Source: JAUVIB01 sp964424545 | GTDB taxonomy: Bacteria > Calditrichota > Calditrichia > Calditrichales > Calditrichaceae | Direction: 5' to 3' | NCBI GenBank assembly: GCA_964424545.1 | Contig: CAYRJN010000044.1 | Coordinates: 1 to 22,264, forward strand | DNA length: 22,264 bases | In this document: positions 15,834-22,264 of the stretch, piece by piece | How positions within the stretch are numbered: the first letter of the stretch is position 1 | Layout: every line of letters starts with the position of its first letter | Program-made: the position numbers and the translations under genes | The notes under the pieces: generated by a model | What the model was told of the DNA's origin: nothing | The model's database searches: none | The model's input: the letters and a program-made list of their open reading frames with translations, nothing else

Positions 15834-18800
15834 CTAAAAGATAATACGAAGGCCGACATTTATGCTGCGCGGTGATTCGAAGTATCTCCATAACTCGTCG
15901 GTATCTCCATACTTAACATAATTTTTATTATACGGTTTAGCTTTATATAATCCATACTTTGTAAATTCGTTACGATCGTTTAGATAACTAACATCCTGTT
16001 GATTAAATAAATTCATTATATCAACATAGATTATTGCTTTGAATATCGTATTGATTGTTTTTGATATGGATAAATCCGTACTGGTATGTATCGGCTGCAT
16101 TCGCAGTTCTTTCGCTTGAGAATTAATGGGTTGAAAATAATAGTCGCTGCCCGTTCTCATTTTATAAATATAATTTATCGACATACCTCTGAAAATCGCG
16201 GCTATCCAAGAAGGATTGATATCCCAGTTTTCCGGAGTGGCAAATACAAAAGCCGCCTTTCCAAAACTTGTCGGATTACCCGGTTTATATTGAGATAAGG
16301 GGGGTTCATATCCGCCTGATCTTCCTATCATAAATCCCGCATCGCCCGCCGCTCCGTTTGCGCGTTCTAAGGGAACCAAATAGGCGTTATAATAATATCC
16401 CCAATCTCTGGAATTACGAACATCTATATATTGCTGATATCTCTCTGCCCATTCGTCCATTTCCTCTTTTGTCGGTTTAACCGGTATTTCCGCGCCGGTT
16501 TCGGGATCAACCGTAAAATCTTTATAAAATACATAGTTCCCTTTATACCAATCTTTGCCTTTATATTTTTCCGAACTATAGAAGAACTCCGGTTCCGGAT
16601 ATAAAACATTATCTCCGCCGATCATTCCTCCTGCTCCCGAAGTCGTCCATTGTTGATTAAAGGATAATTCAAAAGAAAAAAAGTTACTCATTCGTTTTCT
16701 TACGGAAAGTTCTATACCGCGCGTATCTCCAAAAGCTCTGTTCGACAGCGTTGCAAACCAATTATCATCGGATTTAGCGGCTTTAAGAGCATCCAACTCT
16801 CCAACCACAGCATTATTGGTAAACATATAAAACTGATCTCTTTCGCTCTTATAATATATTGCCATCCCTGCCGTATAATCGTTATAAAAATTATAATCGG
16901 CGCCGATTTCAAAATTTATACTGGTTTCAGGCTTTAAATAATCCGCCTGCCTGCCGAAATACATACCAAATGCTGGTCTAAAGGTATTATAGCGCTCCGC
17001 CGGGTCTATTTTACCGTTACCGTTTAAATCGTCATCTTGTTCTTTATCCGAACCGTATGTTTTTCCGTATATCCAAAAGAAATCGGGAAGTTGTCTGAAA
17101 ACGCCGGATGAAAAATGGATAACGGCTTTGCTGCTGATAGGATGCGCTATGCCGATACGCGGACTAAATGTAAAAATTGAAGGGACTTTTTCGGTAGGCG
17201 CATAGTTAGCGCGTGTTAAAGTATTGTACATCGTTGTCCTATAAAGGCCGCCGTTAAAGACCTCCCTGCTGTTGGGATTAAAATAGTCAAAGCGCCCGCC
17301 CACATTAATTATCATTCTTTCAAACTCTAATTTGTCTTGCAAGTAGAAGGACATTTGTATCGGTTTAACCGGTTTGTTAAGACCATTGGTTCCAGGTCCG
17401 CTGCCATAATAGGAGTATCGCCGTCTTACCGGACTTCTTCCGGTACTTACAGCGCCGCTTTGAAAAAGCGTTAAATAGTTATCATAAAAAATACCGTCTA
17501 ATCCGACCTTCACTAAATTATGTTTATTAACCTGGCTTACCAAATCAAATTTTACTTCCAATCTTTTACGATCCGAAACCTGCCAAAAAGCGCCATTATG
17601 ACTTGCATAAAAATATCCTATTCTTCGGTTCTGGTCTGTCAATTTCGGCGCATTAATCGTATCGATATATGTACTCGAATAGCCGAGAACAAAATCATAA
17701 TATGTTGAAGGCGTTATTACATGGGTTAGTCTGGCATAGGCCGCTAAATCCCTATGAAACTGCTGGCCGCTCGCCGACCAATTTTTCGGCAGAAATATAT
17801 CTTTTCCAACCTCATCGATTCCCTTTATACCGCCATTGACCAAAAGGGCTCCGAGAAAGGGTTCATAGTAATTTGAGACATAGGACGTATACTGGTTTAA
17901 AATACCGCCTATTTTTAATTTTATATTGGGATTAATATTATATATTAAATTAAATGTACCCAAAAGATTATCCGTAGAAGCTACGAAATTACCATAGCTG
18001 TCATAAAAGCCTTTATTAGTTGCGGACGGATATTTAGGCGCTAAAGCCAAATGCCTGGCACTGAGTAAAAAGGTCATATTTTTTACAAAGGGAACCGGCC
18101 CTGAAAAACTACCTTCAAAAGTATTGCCTCCCAATGACGTATAATCGTCTCGTACATGAAAGAGTTGACCTGTCTCGGGATCAATTGTATTCACAAAGGC
18201 GCTGTCGCCCCAATTAACGTTATCTTTTAGCATCGGACTATCATATACATTAGCGCCCCAGTGTTTTTTACCGGGTAACGTATACATATAATCAAACCAT
18301 CCGTGATATTTTGCCCCGCCCTCTTTCGTATACATTGAAATAATTCCGCCGTTAGCGTTTCCGTATTCAGCGGGCATAGCGCCCGTGTGCACCGAGACCT
18401 CTTCAACGCTGCTACGCGGTATATCTTTTATACCGTCGGAACCGGCTAACCCGTTGAATCCGTCATAATTATTCATCAAAACGCCGTCAATCACCGTTTT
18501 TACGTCAGCGGAACCTTGTCCGCCGTTCCAACTCGTGGACATCACCTGCGGGTTGTCACTACCGCGAATTCTATTCAAACCGTCCATACTAACCCCGGGC
18601 ATAAGTGAAATATAATCGGATACCGACTTGACGATCTGCATCACCTGAATATCCTTTGCCGTAATTGTGCTTATGGAAGATGTTTTGTCAATTTGTATGG
18701 CCGGTCTTTTCGCAACCACCACTATTTCGTCTCCTAATGAGAGCGACTTTTCACTTAAAGCAAAATTTAATTTTGTGGTTTTATCGGCTAAAACCTCGAT

Positions 18801-19079
18801 ATTTTTAATCGTTTGATCCGTGTACCCTACCATTGAAACCACAATCGTATAAACCCCGGGAGGAACATTAAGAATAATATAATATCCGTCCAGATCCGTT
18901 GCCGCTCCTAATAATTTATCTTTGACAATTATATTCACACCCGGTAATGGTTCATTGGTGGACTTGTCTACAACCTTTCCCATAATCTTACCCGTAACAC
19001 CGGCAAACAATGATATGCTTGACGAAAAAAGATATAGAAAGGCATAAATTAAAATATTCCTACTTATTACCCTTTTCAA
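15834..19079 (-). CDS. TonB-dependent outer-membrane receptor with carboxypeptidase-regulatory-like domain
   Basis: 1081 residues. It starts at a TTG (19079) with a perfect AGGAGG seven bases upstream; no ATG precedes the signal peptide (KRVISRNILIYAFLYLFSSS, ending SLFAG). Residues 28-110 are a CarboxypepD_reg-like domain (GKVVDKSTNEPLPGVNIIVK; ATDLDGYYIILNVPPGVYTI). Residues about 115-255 are the plug (EIVVVAKRP, ISLMPGVSMDGLNRIRGSD, VIDGVLMNN, VEEVSVHTGAMPAEYGNANG). The remainder is a 22-strand-type barrel ending SINVGLRIIF with a terminal Phe. An acidic loop at residues 684-695, DLNGNGKIDPAE, is a canonical EF-hand calcium loop. The start overlaps the stop of the upstream ceramidase-like gene by TTGA, so the two are translationally coupled. 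It should bring the locus's substrate across the outer membrane using TonB energy; ligand unknown. Not a SusC in the strict sense, as no SusD follows. Confidence 0.93.
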   Translation of the reverse strand: MKRVISRNILIYAFLYLFSSSISLFAGVTGKIMGKVVDKSTNEPLPGVNIIVKDKLLGAATDLDGYYIILNVPPGVYTIVVSMVGYTDQTIKNIEVLADKTTKLNFALSEKSLSLGDEIVVVAKRPAIQIDKTSSISTITAKDIQVMQIVKSVSDYISLMPGVSMDGLNRIRGSDNPQVMSTSWNGGQGSADVKTVIDGVLMNNYDGFNGLAGSDGIKDIPRSSVEEVSVHTGAMPAEYGNANGGIISMYTKEGGAKYHGWFDYMYTLPGKKHWGANVYDSPMLKDNVNWGDSAFVNTIDPETGQLFHVRDDYTSLGGNTFEGSFSGPVPFVKNMTFLLSARHLALAPKYPSATNKGFYDSYGNFVASTDNLLGTFNLIYNINPNIKLKIGGILNQYTSYVSNYYEPFLGALLVNGGIKGIDEVGKDIFLPKNWSASGQQFHRDLAAYARLTHVITPSTYYDFVLGYSSTYIDTINAPKLTDQNRRIGYFYASHNGAFWQVSDRKRLEVKFDLVSQVNKHNLVKVGLDGIFYDNYLTLFQSGAVSTGRSPVRRRYSYYGSGPGTNGLNKPVKPIQMSFYLQDKLEFERMIINVGGRFDYFNPNSREVFNGGLYRTTMYNTLTRANYAPTEKVPSIFTFSPRIGIAHPISSKAVIHFSSGVFRQLPDFFWIYGKTYGSDKEQDDDLNGNGKIDPAERYNTFRPAFGMYFGRQADYLKPETSINFEIGADYNFYNDYTAGMAIYYKSERDQFYMFTNNAVVGELDALKAAKSDDNWFATLSNRAFGDTRGIELSVRKRMSNFFSFELSFNQQWTTSGAGGMIGGDNVLYPEPEFFYSSEKYKGKDWYKGNYVFYKDFTVDPETGAEIPVKPTKEEMDEWAERYQQYIDVRNSRDWGYYYNAYLVPLERANGAAGDAGFMIGRSGGYEPPLSQYKPGNPTSFGKAAFVFATPENWDINPSWIAAIFRGMSINYIYKMRTGSDYYFQPINSQAKELRMQPIHTSTDLSISKTINTIFKAIIYVDIMNLFNQQDVSYLNDRNEFTKYGLYKAKPYNKNYVKYGDTDELWRYFESPRSINVGLRIIF

Positions 19080-19098
19080 AATCTATCCTCCTGCATTT
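19076..19098 (-). promoter_or_regulatory. Perfect Shine-Dalgarno and TTGA overlap that fix a TTG start
   Basis: In the minus strand the text GCAGGAGGATAGATTTTGA holds AGGAGG, a seven-base spacer and TTG, with the upstream gene's TGA stop sharing three of the start bases. This is the strongest ribosome-binding site in the window and it lies inside the last codons of the ceramidase-like gene, so a terminating ribosome could restart on the receptor. Confidence 0.8.
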
Positions 19099-20413
19099 TA
19101 ATGTTATTAATTATTTCCAGCGTTGCTTCTATAAACACATCTTCCGTTTCGGGACTAAATTTGCTACCATCAACCTCATAATCGCCGTCGACAAACTCCT
19201 CTTTTGTAGGCATATAAGCATAATATCCGTTTGCCACACCTACGGCAAAAGTATTTTTATAGGGAGATTTTTCCTTAATTTTTAAGGCGATTTCCGAAAA
19301 CACCTCTCCGGGTAAAGCGAAAAAAACGATTTCACCTATACGGATAACTTGCAATTCGGTAGACTCTTTTTTCGGTAAATCTCCCGAATAAAAATCCTCC
19401 GCCAAGGCCAGAGTTTGCTTTGCCGAATAAAGCTCCGTAATGTATTTATCTAATTTCCTCGACCCTTTATATTCAGGCTTGTTTTCAATCTTTCTTAAAT
19501 TCTTTTCGGCAATCCGAACATTTTCTTCGGCTTCTTTCATGGTTATGGGAAATGAATTCCTTAGCGGCAATTCATAATTTTTGGCAATCACATCTACGCT
19601 AAAGCTTCCCTGCATTTCAGCGTTTTTTAAAAGCTCTATTACCGACTGCGCCATTTGTTTCCCCTTATACTGTATATAAGGGAAATCCCGCACCGGCATA
19701 TATGCGCCGATAGCCGATAATAATGAGTCATAACCGGTGTTTATATCGCCTTGCGCACCCTGAAGGAAACAAACCCACGCATCATCCCCGACTTCTTCTT
19801 TTATTCCTTTAATTGCATAATATGGCCAATCTTCGGAATATAGAGTATTGCGCCAATCCAAGGTAGCGGGATGACAGCCATAATTAAAAATTAATCCTCT
19901 TAACTTACCGGATAAATCCGCTATCTTTATAACGGCAAGCTGCGGATCCGGATGCATTCCTCCGTAAAGCAGCCTGCGTCTGTTTTTCCCGACTTCCAAT
20001 TGTTCTCCCACACTAACCCCGATTGTTGAGGGCTTTAGACTATTAACCGCTTCTTGCGCGCTCTGATCAATCTGTTTCATTAGATATTCAATGTATGAAT
20101 CGGAAGCTACGGTCAAATTCGGCCCGGAATGGGTATGTGTACACGTAAGCATAATATCCTTACGTTCAATGTCAGCGGCTTTTGCAACAACATCTCTCAT
20201 TCTATTAGCCAATTCTCTTTCTTCAATTTCTACAAAGGAAACCACCAAAAGAGCCGCGGTTTTTCCTCTATCGTCCTTTACAATCATACATCTGGAATGC
20301 AGATCGTCATGTGTTCCCGTAGCGACCTGACTTTTACCAAATCCATGCATTTGCAAATTTTCTTTCGGCGTAATAACAGATTCGCCAAGCCCTACCAATA
20401 GCTCTCTTGCCAT
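19076..20413 (-). CDS. Neutral/alkaline ceramidase-fold hydrolase lacking the nucleophile serine
   Basis: 445 residues from the ATG at 20413 (AAGAGAG about eight bases upstream); an in-frame ATG at 20443 overlaps the preceding gene and is less likely. It matches the neutral ceramidase N-terminal domain: GLGESVITP at the start, TCTHTHSGPN (90-99) with His93/His95, NYGCHPATLDW (177-187) with His181, FLQGAQGDINTGYD (216-229), LPGEVFSEIA (367-376) with Glu370, NGYYAYMPT (395-403) with tyrosines near the zinc site. These agree with the His/His/Glu/Tyr zinc set of the family. Known ceramidases have GDVSPN with the catalytic Ser; here the matching text is GDINTG, so Ser is replaced by Asn225. It also lacks a signal peptide and the C-terminal Ig domain (true ceramidases are about 650-750 residues and exported). 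It is therefore probably a cytoplasmic zinc hydrolase with another substrate. Coupled to the Gfo/Idh gene 13 bases upstream and to the receptor. Confidence 0.85.
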   Translation of the reverse strand: MARELLVGLGESVITPKENLQMHGFGKSQVATGTHDDLHSRCMIVKDDRGKTAALLVVSFVEIEERELANRMRDVVAKAADIERKDIMLTCTHTHSGPNLTVASDSYIEYLMKQIDQSAQEAVNSLKPSTIGVSVGEQLEVGKNRRRLLYGGMHPDPQLAVIKIADLSGKLRGLIFNYGCHPATLDWRNTLYSEDWPYYAIKGIKEEVGDDAWVCFLQGAQGDINTGYDSLLSAIGAYMPVRDFPYIQYKGKQMAQSVIELLKNAEMQGSFSVDVIAKNYELPLRNSFPITMKEAEENVRIAEKNLRKIENKPEYKGSRKLDKYITELYSAKQTLALAEDFYSGDLPKKESTELQVIRIGEIVFFALPGEVFSEIALKIKEKSPYKNTFAVGVANGYYAYMPTKEEFVDGDYEVDGSKFSPETEDVFIEATLEIINNIKMQEDRF

Positions 20414-20426
20414 AACATATTCTCTC

Positions 20427-21467
20427 TTAAAAGTCAATTCCATATTCTATTTTAACAGGTTGGCCTGTTTCTAACGATTTATGTAGCGCTTCCAATACCG
20501 CCGTATTTTTAAGACCTTCTATTTCATCAACATGTGATTTCGTATCATTTATGACGGCATGTACAAAACTCCTTATACTTGCAGGATAGGCGCCTTGCCA
20601 TTCGCCAAACACTTTTGAACCTAAAAATGTCCTCGGACAATGGAATCTTTCCTTTCCGATAACGTCAATTGCCTCTCGCTGCCTGTCGATTTGCGTTGTA
20701 CCTTCCGTCCCGATAACTTCCATATACGAATCCGGCATATAAGGACTGGAATTCGGATAGATCCACGCCGCTTCAAAGGTTGCAAATTGCCCCTTATCAT
20801 AGGTAACGATCGCTTGAATTCCATCCCAAGTATCCCAACCTTTTAATTCTTTTAATTTTCTTTTAATTCCTTTGGCATAAACTTCAACCGGATTAGCGCC
20901 AAACCACCAGGTCATTAAATCGATATCGTGAGAAGAAAGAAACCATGCCGGGCTGCTTTCTTTGCTCCATGAAGCCAGCATAGATGTAGGAACGGATATG
21001 GGATTGTTCTTCCGCGCATAACCGATTATCGGTTCGCCAAGCTCGCCGTTTTCCACCATTTCTCTTATGTGATAATAGGCGCTTAACCAACGATGGTTAA
21101 AGTTAACCTGTAATTTTTTTCCCGTTTCTCTAACTACTTTTACGATATCTTCCGCTTCTTTTTGACTGGTGGTCATCGGTTTCTCAACCACAACATTTGC
21201 CCCTGCTTTTAAACATGCAATCACAGGGTCTCTATGATATACATCGGGAGTCGCCACATAGACTATGTCCAGATTCTCTTTCTGCAGCATATCTTCATAA
21301 CTATTATATTGCGCTGCGCCTTTAAATATTTCCGCCGCCTCCTTAATACTTTTCTCATTGGGATCGGCTAAAGCGACAATGTCAACTTCGTCAATTAGTT
21401 GAAAAACCTGACCGCCGTGTTTCCCCATTATTCCCAAACCAATAATACCCGTTTTAACCTTTTCCAT
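20427..21467 (-). CDS. Gfo/Idh/MocA-family NAD(P)-dependent oxidoreductase
   Basis: 346 residues from the ATG at 21467, which has GGAG nine bases upstream; a GTG at 21494 would only add a hydrophilic tail. The N-terminal Rossmann fold shows KTGIIGLGIMGKHG (5-18), the ADP-binding acidic loop ALADPNE (32-38), VYVATPDVYHRD (69-80) and the family signature VVVEKPMTTS (92-101) with Lys96. The catalytic His region is FLSSHDIDLMTWWFGANP (176-193) with His180. The C-terminal domain ends in VLEALHKSLETGQPV. No signal peptide, so it is cytoplasmic. Members oxidise or reduce a hydroxyl of sugars, inositols or related polyols. In this cluster the ketone it would make or remove could be the partner substrate for the DegT-type aminotransferase, a pairing known from inositol and amino-sugar pathways. 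The actual substrate is not determinable. Confidence 0.93.
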   Translation of the reverse strand: MEKVKTGIIGLGIMGKHGGQVFQLIDEVDIVALADPNEKSIKEAAEIFKGAAQYNSYEDMLQKENLDIVYVATPDVYHRDPVIACLKAGANVVVEKPMTTSQKEAEDIVKVVRETGKKLQVNFNHRWLSAYYHIREMVENGELGEPIIGYARKNNPISVPTSMLASWSKESSPAWFLSSHDIDLMTWWFGANPVEVYAKGIKRKLKELKGWDTWDGIQAIVTYDKGQFATFEAAWIYPNSSPYMPDSYMEVIGTEGTTQIDRQREAIDVIGKERFHCPRTFLGSKVFGEWQGAYPASIRSFVHAVINDTKSHVDEIEGLKNTAVLEALHKSLETGQPVKIEYGIDF

Positions 21468-21566
21468 ATATAATTTCTCCAATTCTTTTATCACAAAATG
21501 ATTTATTAATTTTATGTTAATCTCTTTTATAATATTTTGAAATAATCTATCTCTAAAAATTTAATA

Positions 21567-22229
21567 TTACATAAATTCTAACACGCCAAAATATTCAGGC
21601 ATATGAAAATGTGGATCAGGATGAGTAATATTATTCCAAGCCAAATAATGAGGATTAGATGTTTCATTTCCACATTTATAAAAATTTGCATGCCAGGTAA
21701 CGCCTTTTTTCGGCATTTGTAAAGAATAATATTTATTAAGCATTGCCAGGGGGATGCTATACTTTAATGTCCATATAACAGGATTTTTTATTTCCGGATC
21801 AACTACCCTTGGCAAGGAATGGTCTATTTTTATTTTTTTTATATCTTTAATATCCATGTGTATCTCGCCGACTTTTTGAGATTTTTGAAATCGTATTAGC
21901 GGCGTACCTCCACAATTGACTTCTAAGTTAAAATAACCGCTATTTATATCTTCATTCGGCGTAAAAAAGAATTCGACACAACTATCATTACTTACAGGAC
22001 TGTTTATTTCCGTATTAACGGCGCGGACATAACGATCTTCAACTTTAAAAAAAACGTATATATGATTATCATCGTACATTATTTTTAACTCCGTTTTCGG
22101 CAGAAAGGACGGATTGGTTAATATTCTATTTTCTAAACGAATCGACGGAATCGTTTCCCATTGAGGACTATCCCACTCTGCATAGAGATTAAATTCCCCT
22201 TCAAATCGATGTATTAGACATTTATTCAA
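21567..22229 (-). CDS. CBM9-like domain protein without signal peptide
   Basis: 220 residues starting at TTG (22229), preceded by AAGG eight bases upstream; an in-frame stop at 22233-22235 rules out a longer form. It is a single CBM9-like/DOMON-type domain paralogous to the lipoprotein at 10236-10976, with matching blocks: KTELKIMYDDNHIYVFFKVE, DSCVEFFFTPNEDINSGYFN, LEVNCGGTPLIRFQKSQ, and the end FHMPEYFGVLEFM. The domain is full length from its first strand (HRFEGEFNLYAEWDSPQWET), so it is not a truncated lipoprotein, yet it has no signal peptide or lipobox and should stay in the cytoplasm unless exported another way. It is the first complete gene of the cluster in transcription order, 99 bases before the oxidoreductase gene. 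Ligand and role unknown; a cytoplasmic glycan-binding protein would be unusual. Confidence 0.8.
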   Translation of the reverse strand: MNKCLIHRFEGEFNLYAEWDSPQWETIPSIRLENRILTNPSFLPKTELKIMYDDNHIYVFFKVEDRYVRAVNTEINSPVSNDSCVEFFFTPNEDINSGYFNLEVNCGGTPLIRFQKSQKVGEIHMDIKDIKKIKIDHSLPRVVDPEIKNPVIWTLKYSIPLAMLNKYYSLQMPKKGVTWHANFYKCGNETSNPHYLAWNNITHPDPHFHMPEYFGVLEFM

Positions 22230-22264
22230 TATTCAAACCTTTTTTAAAATTCTAACCATATAAA

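Noticed and set aside
15803..15859. Longer start for the large secreted protein at 15859
   Set aside because: It lies within the TonB receptor gene and puts 19 residues before the signal peptide; the ATG at 15802 has a G-rich site at normal spacing.
15834..19079. SusC/SusD pair
   Set aside because: The receptor has the SusC-like domain order, but the following protein shows no SusD lipobox or TPR-like features.
19076..20413. Calling the gene a true ceramidase
   Set aside because: The nucleophile Ser is replaced by Asn, and the signal peptide and C-terminal domain of genuine ceramidases are missing.
22236..22264. Tail of an upstream gene at the right edge
   Set aside because: Two minus-strand frames (ending ...FIWLEF-stop and ...RILKKV-stop) could each be the end of a preceding gene; fewer than ten codons remain, so neither can be supported.

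Overview
The window is 22 kb of AT-rich bacterial DNA in which every gene I can support lies on the minus strand, so the biological reading order runs from the right edge to the left edge. The gene content suggests a Gram-negative bacterium of the Bacteroidota/FCB superphylum, possibly a Calditrichota-, Ignavibacteria- or Marinimicrobia-like lineage. The evidence is a TonB-dependent receptor with an N-terminal carboxypeptidase-regulatory-like domain, a PorV/PorQ-type barrel, a large secreted protein with a FlgD/type IX-secretion-like C-terminal Ig module, and several lipoproteins. The phylum is an inference. There are no tRNAs, rRNAs, insertion sequences, integrases or CRISPR arrays, and no gene-free stretch longer than about 150 bases.

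Layout in transcription order. (1) 22229-19076: a CBM9-like protein without a signal peptide, a Gfo/Idh/MocA oxidoreductase and a neutral-ceramidase-fold hydrolase. (2) 19079-11551: an outer-membrane block of TonB-dependent receptor, large secreted Ig-domain protein, small beta-barrel and PorV-like barrel. It is coupled to block 1 by a 4-base TTGA stop/start overlap. (3) 11544-8867: an iron-sulfur-type flavoprotein, a CBM9-like lipoprotein and a DegT-family aminotransferase. (4) A 152-base gap with a GC-rich palindrome and hairpin. (5) 8714-5372: a class-III (glutamate-1-semialdehyde-aminomutase-like) aminotransferase and a large SSS-family symporter. (6) 5275-771: three tandem paralogous exported right-handed beta-helix proteins. 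(7) A tryptophan-rich protein of unknown function that runs off the left edge.

Together the locus looks like a dedicated uptake and catabolic cluster for a complex, probably carbohydrate-like and possibly amino-group-containing, substrate. Beta-helix proteins (polysaccharide-lyase-like) and CBM9-like proteins would act on or bind it outside the cytoplasm. The TonB receptor and its partners would move it over the outer membrane and the SSS symporter over the inner membrane. The oxidoreductase, two different PLP aminotransferases and the ceramidase-like hydrolase would process it inside. There is no SusD homologue and no recognisable glycoside hydrolase or kinase, so this is not a standard Bacteroidetes polysaccharide utilisation locus. 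The substrate cannot be read from the sequence.

The features that most deserve a second look are: the ceramidase-like enzyme lacking the family's nucleophile serine; the symporter with a rewritten Na2 motif; the unequally diverged beta-helix triplet with an invariant Lys/Arg pair; a canonical EF-hand loop inside the TonB receptor; TTG starts supported by ribosome-binding sites; and the GC-rich hairpin dividing the cluster.
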